DNA of 10,074 nucleotides from a bacterium (GTDB lineage: Archaea; Thermoproteota; Nitrososphaeria; Nitrososphaerales; CADDZS01). The position numbers and the translations under genes were made by a program. Numbering within the stretch: position 1 is the stretch's first letter; each line of letters opens with the position of its first letter. The stretch covers positions 1 through 10,074 of the forward strand of contig DAIDAB010000013.1 of the NCBI GenBank assembly GCA_027310845.1, given 5' to 3'. Of the stretch, positions 1 to 6,729 are shown piece after piece. The notes below the pieces were generated by a model that did no database searches, had not been told where the DNA came from, and saw only the letters and a program-made list of their open reading frames with translations.

Positions 1-33
1 ATATACTATGTAATGCCTTAAATTAATTCTCTG

Positions 34-41
34 TATAAAAA
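34..41 (+). promoter_or_regulatory. TATA-box-like element with no clear downstream gene
   Basis: TATAAAAA is a good match to an archaeal TATA box. No convincing plus-strand reading frame starts 25-60 nt downstream, so it may be incidental in AT-rich DNA or may drive a short untranslated RNA. Confidence 0.2.
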
Positions 42-43
42 GG

Positions 44-68
44 CCTATTTAACTGACCTATTTAACTG
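44..68. repeat. Two tandem copies of CCTATTTAACTG
   Basis: The 12-mer CCTATTTAACTG occurs at 44-55 and again, without mismatch, at 57-68, giving a 13-nt period. It lies just after the TATA-like element. It could be a slippage duplication or a pair of protein-binding sites. Confidence 0.6.
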
Positions 69-238
69 GATCCTACATATTCTATTGCCATTGTTTGAAA
101 TTTCATTCGTACTTCTGCTATATCGGGATTCGATATAGACGGAATAGCAAGGAAAATCTGAACTCGGATGTGTGAAATGCACCTGAATTTTGATCGAAAT
201 CTACATTGGTAAAGAGCCACACCGCTGTCATGAAGCAA
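62..238 (-). CDS. Doubtful small hypothetical protein or gene remnant
   Basis: Minus-strand frame of 58 residues from a TTG at 238 to a TAA at 64-62. The frame is open further upstream, to about 298, without an ATG. The C-terminal part reads like protein (NPDIAEVRMKFQTMAIEYVG). No family is recognised. There is no clear ribosome binding site, and an inverted repeat (118-138) lies inside it. It may be a C-terminal gene fragment or a chance opening. Confidence 0.2.
   Translation of the reverse strand: MLHDSGVALYQCRFRSKFRCISHIRVQIFLAIPSISNPDIAEVRMKFQTMAIEYVGSS
118..138. repeat. Perfect inverted repeat CTATATCG-5 nt-CGATATAG
   Basis: Two 8-bp arms (118-125 and 131-138) are exact reverse complements around the spacer GGATT. 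This suits either a dimeric regulator site or a short hairpin. It is about 350 nt before the exported-protein gene, too far for a simple operator at that start. Confidence 0.5.
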
Positions 239-485
239 ATCGAAAGTATAGCGAATACCATTTCCTATCGCCCTGATTTTAGGGCTCCTTGATTTTATTC
301 AAAGCTGACTTGTTCTAATTCCCAAAGCAATCAGAGATTTGCAGTGGATCTGAATGAGCATTATTTTCTTGAGCTTGCTTGAAAAACTTCAATATTCGTT
401 ATCTGACGAAATATGATGTGGCAGGCCTTTGATATCAATCGGTGTAAATAGGGCACACGAATACAGGACACTTGGCGGAAATATC
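239..485. other. Spacer without a recognisable gene
   Basis: I see no supported coding region here. A weak hairpin (GCCCT 270-274, AGGGC 281-285) is followed by a T-rich stretch and could end transcription coming from the left. A TTG at 429 opens the reading frame of the next gene but would add 19 polar residues before its signal peptide, so I do not use it as the start. Confidence 0.3.
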
Positions 486-1232
486 GTGCCAAATCCTAAA
501 TTGAAAACAAAACTGATCTTATTCACTACACTACTCGTCATGGTAGTGTTGTTATCTTCGACGGTAGTAACATACGCAGACGCCCCTTCGCAACCTGTAA
601 TGGTCGGCTCGCAATGGGCAGTCTATGAACAAGCGACACTTCCAAATGGGGGTCTAAACTTCTATCCAGCTGCTCATGCCACCACAATACCAACAGGCGT
701 AGAATTCTCAATGCCAGATGCTACAGCAATCAGTCCTGCCTATGTTAACTACTTGTTAGACACATTCACAACTTCGCTCACTGAGTCGAATACCATAACT
801 GCGACAATAAATGTCGTCGCAACTTCTGGAACCCCGGCATTTCTAGGCGATACTTTCGGAGGATTCAATCTTGCAACTCCAGCATTCGTAAGACTCTTCA
901 TCCAGGCTAATCTTCCAAATGATGGCTCAGCTAACTGTGGGGTTGGCCGCGCAAATGTCAATAACTACTGGTGGGCCGATGTCAGTTCATACACTTTCGT
1001 TACTGGAGGTTCAGGTGGTGCCATTACATTGACAGCTTCCCTGAGTTCAGCAAATTGGTCTGGCATATGTGGGAACCCAGCTAGCTCTAGTCCGGCCTTC
1101 GATACAGCTCTTTCAAACATCAAATATGTCGGCCTGTCGTTCGGTAGCGGAAGCTTCTTCGCTAGCGGCGTGGGTGTAGATGGAGCAACTGGAACTGCAA
1201 CCTTCCAACTACTGAGCTACACAATCTCGTAA
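486..1232 (+). CDS. Exported beta-rich protein, family unknown
   Basis: Predicted secreted protein of 248 residues. I chose the GTG at 486 because it yields a classical signal peptide: a lysine-containing n-region (residues 5-9), a hydrophobic core (about 10-28) and an Ala-Asp-Ala signal at 31-33, giving cleavage before Pro34. GGCGG lies 7 nt upstream. The TTG at 429 keeps the same frame but places 19 polar residues ahead of the signal. The mature part is rich in Thr, Ser, Gly and aromatic residues with alternating hydrophobics, typical of a beta-sandwich. It has two cysteines (about 151 and 195) that could form a disulfide, a WW pair near 162, and a Gly-rich C-terminal segment (LSFGSGSFFASGVGVDGATG). 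It resembles in style carbohydrate-binding or concanavalin-like extracellular domains, but no catalytic motif is visible. The gene stands alone and ends at a strong hairpin. Confidence 0.8.
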   Translation: MPNPKLKTKLILFTTLLVMVVLLSSTVVTYADAPSQPVMVGSQWAVYEQATLPNGGLNFYPAAHATTIPTGVEFSMPDATAISPAYVNYLLDTFTTSLTESNTITATINVVATSGTPAFLGDTFGGFNLATPAFVRLFIQANLPNDGSANCGVGRANVNNYWWADVSSYTFVTGGSGGAITLTASLSSANWSGICGNPASSSPAFDTALSNIKYVGLSFGSGSFFASGVGVDGATGTATFQLLSYTIS

Positions 1233-1243
1233 GAAAGACAAGT

Positions 1244-1290
1244 AAAGAGAGCGCTCACTTCGCTCTCTTTCCTCCTTTATTTTTTCTATT
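1244..1290 (+). terminator. Hairpin with T-rich tail after the exported-protein gene
   Basis: AAAGAGAGCG (1244-1253) and CGCTCTCTTT (1261-1270) pair perfectly over 10 bp around a 7-nt loop. A T-rich tract including TTTATTTTTT follows at 1276-1286. It begins 11 nt after the TAA. Archaeal termination mainly needs the T-tract; the hairpin is an unusually clean addition. Confidence 0.8.
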
Positions 1291-1301
1291 TCCCAGCGCC
1301 T

Positions 1302-1889
1302 CATGGCTTCACAACAACGCTCACAGTCAAATCTGCAGCTTCCCGGATCACAGTTCCAGTCAAGTGAGCTCCAACTCCAAACACATTTAGAATGTCAGCG
1401 CATCAGCTCCCAAAGCAATCACCCCAGGCAACACTTGAATCAACCCTCGCAAACGGTTTCACGTCGGGGAGCGATGACATTGTGACGACGTTGACTCTTT
1501 ACACCAGGGGAATATTATCGCGATGTGGTCTGGAGCCGGATCTGGCGAGTTTGGCCTCTACAAAGTTACGAGTGGTACCGACTATACGGGAGTATCTCCG
1601 CTTGTTTAGTACCATCCGAGTTCTTACTGTGTCGACGTTAATCAGGTAGGAATTGACAGTTCGAACAACGCATACGGTGCCGGAGCTTACTTCGGTTACT
1701 CTTGGGAGAGAAAATACAGTGGCGGCACTTACCTCAGCAAGGCATCGATGTAAATAGATAAACTCAAAGAGGAAATATCTCGCACGGCCGGGAAATTGGG
1801 ATCCCAACCATAGGCTGTTGAACTGCTTCTTCACGAATACAACCGAGGTAAACGAGTCTTTTTTCGCAAGTGCTATAGAGGAAAACTAA
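1302..1889 (+). pseudogene. 5'-truncated, multiply broken exported-protein gene
   Basis: Protein-like segments follow one another in alternating frames. From 1305 one frame reads GFTTTLTVKSAASRITVPVK, meets a TGA (1365-1367) and continues to about 1505 (LANGFTSGSDDIVTTLTLYT). A one-base shift near 1505 leads to GNIIAMWSGAGSGEFGLYKV. That frame meets a TAG (1607-1609), goes on through NQVGIDSSNNAYGAGAYFGY and ends at TAA 1751. A second shift returns to the first frame for GNWDPNHRLLNCFFTNTTEV and stops at TAA 1887-1889. The Thr/Ser/Gly/Asn-rich composition and the sequons suggest a secreted beta-rich protein. There is no signal peptide: the copy begins just after the upstream terminator. FTTTLT resembles FTTSLT in the preceding gene, too little to claim paralogy. 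Confidence 0.5.
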
Positions 1890-1895
1890 ATGATT

Positions 1896-1906
1896 CAAAA
1901 AGTAAA
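1896..1906 (-). terminator. T-rich tract after the PadR-like gene
   Basis: On the minus strand TTTACTTTTTG begins 16 nt past the TAG of the PadR-like gene, without a marked hairpin. This is compatible with archaeal T-tract termination. Confidence 0.35.
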
Positions 1907-1921
1907 CTAGTCAGCAGTGCG

Positions 1922-2305
1922 CTATAAGGTCTCTATCGCGGAGAGAATCTTAGAAAGCCTTGTCAGGTTCTTCTTGAGCGTTTCTCTACCTAGATCACTT
2001 ATGTGAAGGATGTTTCTTCTAGTTTGCCCATGCCTTGGTTCCTCCCATTCTCCGACGATCAATCCAGCTCCGACTAGATCTTTCAAGTGAGGGTAGAGCG
2101 TTCCAAAACTAACACGATTATCAAATATGCGAATCAGGTCCTTTCTCAAGTCATATCCACTCCTTGGCTCTTTCTTGAGCAAAGCCAAAAGCTCTAGATC
2201 CAAGATGTCCAGGAGCTTGGGTTCAGACTTTACATTAGGAGCAGGCTCCTCTGTGGGCTTGCTTATCGCTTCTTTCTCGATGCTCTCGGTCGTCAAGGTG
2301 CCCAA
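1922..2305 (-). CDS. PadR-family transcriptional regulator
   Basis: A 127-residue DNA-binding protein with a winged helix of PadR type. After a polar, probably disordered N-terminus (residues 1-28), the domain starts at LDILDLELLALLKKEPRSGY. It carries the family signature SFGTLYPHLKDLVGAGLI (about 67-84), where the GTLYP-x-L element marks the recognition helix region. The wing is EWEEPRHGQTRRNILHISD, and the C-terminal helix (ETLKKNLTRLSKILSAIETL) is the usual dimerisation arm, here in its short form. PadR proteins usually repress nearby genes and respond to small molecules. The start is a TTG; no ATG lies in frame between it and the upstream stop, and a second TTG three codons in is equally possible. 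No effector gene adjoins it, so its target is unknown. Confidence 0.9.
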   Translation of the reverse strand: MGTLTTESIEKEAISKPTEEPAPNVKSEPKLLDILDLELLALLKKEPRSGYDLRKDLIRIFDNRVSFGTLYPHLKDLVGAGLIVGEWEEPRHGQTRRNILHISDLGRETLKKNLTRLSKILSAIETL

Positions 2306-2369
2306 GTTAGTTTTTAGATTCAGCTGGCTATTTTGTTTCGGAATTTGAGATAGGGAGCACTGATCTTAT

Positions 2370-2383
2370 CCATGATTACATGG
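2370..2383. promoter_or_regulatory. Short palindrome upstream of the PadR-like gene
   Basis: CCATG-ATTA-CATGG is a perfect 5-bp inverted repeat with a 4-nt spacer, 65 nt upstream of the PadR-like start and between genes pointing away from each other. PadR proteins bind dyads, often with ATGT/ACAT half sites; this one is only similar in style. Assignment as an operator is a guess. Confidence 0.2.
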
Positions 2384-2827
2384 CGTGAGACGAGGCGTGA
2401 CGAGGGGGCAGCCCTAGACTATTTGAAATTATGGCAGCCCTGAAAGTAGCTTTGGACCAACAGAAACCCCTGTGTAATAAAGACCGATGAACAATTATCT
2501 TGGGCTACGCAGGTTTGAACGAATTTCTGCACCATCGCACTAGAAGAAATCCCAAAGGAGTAGCAAGAGGAACAAGAAGCGCCATCAAGCTTCCCAAGGG
2601 AAAATCTAGTCTATTCAACATTAGAGTTAGGTTAAATACTAGATTGGAAGAAATACGCTTCAAAATTGCAGACCCAAAGAAAAAGGATTATACTAATTTC
2701 TCCATCCATAAATCTAATCGTCCTTGCTAATCCATTCATAATCCAGAGAGCGCAAGAGCTTGGAGTCAAATTGAGGAAGTGCGATTAGCTAACGCGAAGC
2801 GATGCGCATGAACTCTTAGCAACACTT
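2384..2827. other. Spacer between PadR-like gene and surface protein
   Basis: About 440 nt with little coding signal. It contains an imperfect direct repeat (GCGTGAGACGAG then GCGTGACGAG, near 2384-2405), two copies of GGCAGCCCT about 25 nt apart (around 2408 and 2433), one doubtful ORF described separately, and short self-complementary stretches (TTAGCTAA at 2785-2792, ATGCGCAT at 2802-2809) just before the surface-protein start. Confidence 0.3.
2500..2730 (+). CDS. Doubtful small basic hypothetical protein
   Basis: A 76-residue frame from a TTG, very rich in Arg and Lys (for example RNPKGVARGTRSAIKLPKGK). I recognise no domain, and there is no good ribosome binding site. The opposite strand over about 2515-2640 reads as a short hydrophobic segment (SLMALLVPLATPLGFLLV), so the orientation is not certain. 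It may be a gene remnant or chance. Confidence 0.2.
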   Translation: MGYAGLNEFLHHRTRRNPKGVARGTRSAIKLPKGKSSLFNIRVRLNTRLEEIRFKIADPKKKDYTNFSIHKSNRPC

Positions 2828-4759
2828 TTGAAGCGCCGCGCATTGGTCATGGCAACTATTGCTCTAATTTTGCTCATTGCAGTAGGGCAGTCATTCAGTT
2901 TTTATCAACCATCCATCTCATTCACCGATTCTAGCTCTTCAACGATTCCTTATCTCAGTCTCTCAGTATCCCTTGCGAACAAGCTCCACGAATTTATGCT
3001 GAACAAGACCACGAATGCATATGATTACGAGGTCTCTTCTAACTGGGCCTCTGTTGTATCCAAGCAGTACAGCACCCTTGGGAACGCTTTCATAATTGCT
3101 GGGATGATCCAGCTGTACAGGGCGACAGGCAACCTCACATATCTCAAGTGGGCCTCTAGCACAAGCGAACAGTTCTGGGATCATGCTTGGGATTCAAAAA
3201 ACCAAGGTTTCTATGACGATTACCATACCAATTGGGTAAGGGAAACCTGCCAGCAAACCACTCAAAACAATGCAATGTGGGGTATTGATTTTCTCAATCT
3301 GTATCAGACCAATGGGTCATCCACTTGGCTTTCTAGGGCCAACCAGACAGTGATGCTGATTAACAATAGATTCTGGAATCAAACAGAAAACGTTGTCTTG
3401 GTGTCATCAAATGTTTGCACTAATACTCCCTCGAGCGATGTTCATATCGAAGTGAGCATCGGCTCGTACCTGTGGTTGACATCACAATGGAGTCAAATTA
3501 CAGGTAGCAACAAGTACAACAATAGAATGAGTGAGGTGGCCTCCTTCGCCAGAGACTACCTGTGGGACAGCTCCTCGAACAATCTAAGCGGAGGAGTCGG
3601 CTCGACAGATTGTACCAAGAACAGCAATTATCTCGGCTTCATGCGTTCCGCGTTTGCAAATCACTCGGGGCTTGAGGATTGTAGAAAGGGAGTAAACGAA
3701 AACATTTGGGGAGCGATGGGGCTGGCTTATCTTTACAGCCTGACGGGGAATGCTACCATCAAGCCGTGGATCACACAGGATCTTAACTGGATAAATCAGA
3801 CGTTTTGGGATCCCACACATGGAGGATTCCATCAGGACGCCTATCGAAATGATACCCTGAGATCAGCATGCTCATCCACGAACAACCCACTTGATTATCC
3901 TGGTTGGACACAGGGAGAACAGCCCTGGTTTTGGTGGCAAATAGGACAGCTCTTGAATGACAACGCATTTGCAAAATGGGCGCTTGTAAGTGAGCAGTGG
4001 ACTGTGCAGCACCAGTGGAACTATACAAACAACAACGGCGGAGACATGACTTGTCTTAACAGCAATACTTCTCCGGATCTTGGATCGCCAAATGCGAACC
4101 TATACGATTGGATTCAGGGGAGCGCTCTTTATTCATTCTCCACAATTGCAGAGTTAGGAACAAGTTCAACATCTTCATCAGTTACTACGAGTTCCAGTAC
4201 AGCAACAGGCTCGGCAAGTTCGAGTTCAACAACTACTTTGTCGACCACCATCACCTCAAGCCTAACAAGTTCGTCCACATCTACAATTAGCTCAACAACC
4301 GGATCCACTTCAAAGTCGACTAGTTCGACGTCTACTACTCTTACGAACGGGCCTTCTTGCATTGCCAACTCAAATTATCCTGTGATTGGAAGTTGGGTTA
4401 CTGTTTCCTGTTCCAAGTTCCCACCCAGTTCCACTTTAAAAGTGACGATTTTCAATAACTCGACGAAATCGTACGTAGCATATCTCTACCCTTCCCAAGC
4501 AACGAGTTCTTCTGGTGGTATCACATTTTCCCTCAAGATAACCAAATCAATGATGGGGACGGATACGATTATGTTCTATTCGCCCTCTAAATCAATTAAC
4601 ATACAAACTAGAGTAGTGATATTTGCTGGGGAAACTCCACCTACAACTTTGGCTTCCACTACTTTTGCATTCATGATGGTTTTGGTGATTAGCAAGTTTC
4701 AGTCAAGGAAGCGAGGAGCCTACGAATTCATTAGTAGGAGGACGTCACGTTATCTGTAA
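2828..4759 (+). CDS. Membrane-anchored six-hairpin glycosidase-like surface protein
   Basis: A 643-residue exported protein. The TTG start gives a KRR n-region followed by a hydrophobic signal (about 6-24); an ATG at residue 8 would lose the positive charges. Residues about 45-442 look like an (alpha/alpha)6 barrel of the GH76/AGE-like six-hairpin type, with repeated helix pairs and two similar turns, FWDHAWDSKNQGFYDD (117-131) and FWDPTHGGFHQD (327-337). The Asp pair at 130-131 recalls catalytic pairs in GH76 endomannanases, but placement in a numbered family is not secure. A Ser/Thr linker (445-507), a beta-sandwich-like domain (about 508-600), a membrane helix (606-623) and a basic tail follow. 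About a dozen Asn-X-Ser/Thr sequons and eight cysteines suit a glycosylated, disulfide-bonded ectodomain. Likely role: binding or trimming mannan-like or other glycans at the cell surface. It appears to be a single-gene unit. Confidence 0.8.
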   Translation: MKRRALVMATIALILLIAVGQSFSFYQPSISFTDSSSSTIPYLSLSVSLANKLHEFMLNKTTNAYDYEVSSNWASVVSKQYSTLGNAFIIAGMIQLYRATGNLTYLKWASSTSEQFWDHAWDSKNQGFYDDYHTNWVRETCQQTTQNNAMWGIDFLNLYQTNGSSTWLSRANQTVMLINNRFWNQTENVVLVSSNVCTNTPSSDVHIEVSIGSYLWLTSQWSQITGSNKYNNRMSEVASFARDYLWDSSSNNLSGGVGSTDCTKNSNYLGFMRSAFANHSGLEDCRKGVNENIWGAMGLAYLYSLTGNATIKPWITQDLNWINQTFWDPTHGGFHQDAYRNDTLRSACSSTNNPLDYPGWTQGEQPWFWWQIGQLLNDNAFAKWALVSEQWTVQHQWNYTNNNGGDMTCLNSNTSPDLGSPNANLYDWIQGSALYSFSTIAELGTSSTSSSVTTSSSTATGSASSSSTTTLSTTITSSLTSSSTSTISSTTGSTSKSTSSTSTTLTNGPSCIANSNYPVIGSWVTVSCSKFPPSSTLKVTIFNNSTKSYVAYLYPSQATSSSGGITFSLKITKSMMGTDTIMFYSPSKSINIQTRVVIFAGETPPTTLASTTFAFMMVLVISKFQSRKRGAYEFISRRTSRYL

Positions 4760-4764
4760 TTCAA

Positions 4765-4781
4765 GTTCCAGTTAATGGAAC
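4765..4781. terminator. Small hairpin between convergent genes
   Basis: GTTCCA-GTTAA-TGGAAC forms a 6-bp stem in the 54-nt gap between the surface-protein gene and the convergent vapC. It could serve both strands, but no long T-tract follows on either side, so this is tentative. Confidence 0.25.
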
Positions 4782-4813
4782 CTCGCTCTGCATATGATCA
4801 ACGACATGAACTA

Positions 4814-5194
4814 TCACACCACATATTCCACACCCTTCAAGCCTTGAAACGCTCGGTCTCCTGTCAGAAACTTCATGCCCATTTTCTGAGACAGGAAATA
4901 GCCTAGGGCGTCAGCATGCGATATATCAAGACCCTTTCGCTTGAGCTCTACTCTCAGTCTCATGGAAGCTGAAATGTCTTCCTCATCAAAGTCTAGATGA
5001 TACTTGTAAAAGCTTCCAAGAATGTCTTGAGCCACTCCGGAGTCGTATTGCTCCAAAGACCTGTAAAAGATTTCCAATAAATTGAGATTCGTCAGAACTC
5101 CGTCTCTTTCTTCGAAGTACTTCTTGTAGGCTTGATGACCGCTCGTGTATGCCAGTACCGCATAGCTGTCGTAAAAATAGCGTCGTACTGGCAA
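4814..5194 (-). CDS. vapC: PIN-domain toxin, VapC family
   Basis: A 126-residue PIN-domain ribonuclease. In VapBC pairs such toxins cleave RNA when the antitoxin is lost. The four acidic metal-binding positions are present: Asp9 (YDSYAVLAY), Glu41 (NLNLLEIFYR), Asp95 (ISHADALGYF) and Asp113 (FLTGDRAF). The length is normal for the family. The TTG start lies 3 nt after the vapB stop, and GGGAG, inside the last vapB codons, sits 6 nt upstream as a ribosome binding site. This suggests translational coupling, antitoxin first. It runs convergently to the surface-protein gene. The RNA target is unknown. Confidence 0.9.
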   Translation of the reverse strand: MPVRRYFYDSYAVLAYTSGHQAYKKYFEERDGVLTNLNLLEIFYRSLEQYDSGVAQDILGSFYKYHLDFDEEDISASMRLRVELKRKGLDISHADALGYFLSQKMGMKFLTGDRAFQGLKGVEYVV

Positions 5195-5197
5195 AGT

Positions 5198-5404
5198 TTA
5201 CTCCCAGCCCTTCCTCATCCTCTCCTTCTGTAGTTGAAGGTTCTTGAAGGGGTATTTCCCAAACAATTGTTTTATGTCTGAGGCCTTCCTCACTGATATT
5301 TCCACCTCTTCTCCCTCCTTTAGCCCCTCCTTCTCAACAATCTCCTTTGGTAGAACTACTCCGAAGGAATTGCCCCACCGCCTGAGCTTCGACTTGGCCT
5401 GCAC
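5198..5404 (-). CDS. vapB: AbrB-type antitoxin, VapB family
   Basis: A 68-residue SpoVT/AbrB swapped-hairpin protein. Its N-terminal half (KLRRWGNSFGVVLPKEIVEK, then GLKEGEEVEISV) matches the family pattern closely, including the RxWGNSxGVxLPK motif that contacts DNA. The C-terminal part (about 42-68, KQLFGKYPFKN onward) should wrap around and inhibit the PIN toxin. The GTG start has no close Shine-Dalgarno sequence but lies about 29 nt after an A/T-rich box, which suits a leaderless message. Autorepression of the pair through this protein is expected from family knowledge. Confidence 0.92.
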   Translation of the reverse strand: MQAKSKLRRWGNSFGVVLPKEIVEKEGLKEGEEVEISVRKASDIKQLFGKYPFKNLQLQKERMRKGWE

Positions 5405-5428
5405 AGTTAGACATTGTATAACTAGCTG

Positions 5429-5442
5429 ATAAAAAACCTTTC
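5429..5442 (-). promoter_or_regulatory. Promoter of the vapBC operon
   Basis: On the minus strand GAAAGG precedes TTTTTTAT, an A/T-rich TATA-like box with a purine-rich BRE-like flank. The box centre is about 29 nt before the vapB GTG, predicting a transcript with almost no leader. Confidence 0.5.
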
Positions 5443-5608
5443 AACGGCATTGCTTTGTTGCACTATTCATTTCTGGACGAAAGGCCTGGAATGGTTATCG
5501 GGGAACTCTAAGCAGTGCGAAACCAATCTTGAGAGCAATAATCACGCGCGCGCGGGAAAACCAATGAGTTCAAAGACTGTGTCAAAACTCTCTTTGCGTT
5601 TGCGTGGG

Positions 5609-5616
5609 CATAAATG
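5609..5616 (+). promoter_or_regulatory. Possible TATA box for the duplicated HExxH gene
   Basis: CATAAATG lies about 50 nt before the ATG at 5662, predicting a leader of about 23 nt. A GGCGGCGACGG stretch lies between. The box is imperfect. A short run of alternating C and G near 5550-5558 lies upstream. Confidence 0.25.
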
Positions 5617-5661
5617 AAACGCTTAACTGATGGCGGCGACGGCACACCTAAATCGTAAACA

Positions 5662-6729
5662 ATGTCCAAATTGCTTGGGCACTCTGAACTTCCTATCAAG
5701 ATAAATCGGAAGACGCCTCCTCTCGTGCTCTTACCCTTCAGAGACTACTTCAAGGGTTTCGAGAGTGTTCAAGCTGTTAGGAGCGTCTTCGGCGAAGAAA
5801 CAGATGCAATCTTAAGGAACCTGAAAGTCGGTTTCATCTCCCTCAGGTTCATGTACATGGGGATAAGAGACGAAGATGGAAGCATCGTCGTCGGAACCTA
5901 CCATCTCAAGCACAGCGATCTTAGGACATTGTATCTTGACATTGTCCACGAGCTGTTCCATATCAAGCAATGGAAGGAGGACAAGAAGCACTTTGAGCAA
6001 GAGCACAGGAAGTTCATGGAAGACAGGTCCAAGTATTATTCGAGCCCAATCGAGGTCCCCGCCTACAAGCATACAGTGAGAGAGGCAGAAAGGATAGGAA
6101 TGCAGCGCGACGAGATAGTGGAGCATCTCAAGATGGGACCGGCCCCACCGAGAGTCTTCGCAAAGTTCCTGAAGGAGATGGAACTCGGGCGCGGGCCAAA
6201 CTCGGCGAGTCGAGTCAGATTACCCGTCCAAATAAATCGCAAAGCTTCGATTGCCCTACACCCTTTCACCAATTACTTCAAGGGATTCGAGAAGGTCGCC
6301 GCTGTGAGGGCCCTGCTCGGGAAGCAGACCAACGAGATCTTGAGCCAACTCAAGGTAGAATTCATCCATGCTTCGTTCGCACAGATTATTCCAAGCGACG
6401 AGGACGGCCATCTCCTGGTCGGCGTGCCGTACCTCAAGAGAAGCGACCCTACCTCAATCTACCTCGACATCCTTGTTTGCCTTAACATTGTGAAACGCGC
6501 CTTCGAGGGACGAAAGCCTCTGGATCCCACACAGAGAGAGTTCGTGGACGGCGCAGCCATGGTCGAATCATACAGGGCAATGTTGGAGGAAGCGAGACGG
6601 ATCGGGGTGAAAGATGCAAAGGTCTTGGAGCACCTGAGCATTCCCAGGTTCCTGATGAGCCCCACCGACTACGAGAGGTTCCTGCGAAAGCTGGGGCTCG
6701 GCAAAGAGAAGAAATTTTCAAAGCGATGA
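5662..6729 (+). CDS. Tandem-duplicated HExxH metallopeptidase-like protein, second site lost
   Basis: A 355-residue soluble protein without signal or membrane helix, built of two copies of one domain of about 165 residues (roughly 11-175 and 188-345). Shared landmarks are P-I/V-x-INRK, YFKGFE, LKV-x-FI, DEDG, YLDI and a C-terminal EARRIG-like helix; about half the aligned positions in the first 80 residues agree. Copy 1 carries HELFH (96-100) and Glu131 in IEVPAY, a plausible third zinc ligand, so it looks like an active gluzincin-type fold. In copy 2 the aligned stretch is VCLNI (272-276), and the residue matching Glu131 is Met300, so metal binding is lost there. I recall single-domain archaeal relatives with HELxHVKQ and an EIEAY element, but not a named function. 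The stop overlaps the next gene as ATGA. The substrate is unknown; the dead copy may bind or regulate. Confidence 0.85.
   Translation: MSKLLGHSELPIKINRKTPPLVLLPFRDYFKGFESVQAVRSVFGEETDAILRNLKVGFISLRFMYMGIRDEDGSIVVGTYHLKHSDLRTLYLDIVHELFHIKQWKEDKKHFEQEHRKFMEDRSKYYSSPIEVPAYKHTVREAERIGMQRDEIVEHLKMGPAPPRVFAKFLKEMELGRGPNSASRVRLPVQINRKASIALHPFTNYFKGFEKVAAVRALLGKQTNEILSQLKVEFIHASFAQIIPSDEDGHLLVGVPYLKRSDPTSIYLDILVCLNIVKRAFEGRKPLDPTQREFVDGAAMVESYRAMLEEARRIGVKDAKVLEHLSIPRFLMSPTDYERFLRKLGLGKEKKFSKR

Noticed and set aside
4129..4368. Minus-strand acidic frame rich in Val, Glu and Asp
   Set aside because: It is the antisense of the Ser/Thr-rich linker of the surface protein; its composition follows from the repeated codons.
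5550..5558. CGCGCGCGC run as a special DNA structure
   Set aside because: It is only nine bases long and has no supporting context.
5508..5699. Minus-strand 63-residue frame upstream of the HExxH gene
   Set aside because: It begins inside the HExxH gene, has no recognised domain, and covers the probable promoter of that gene.
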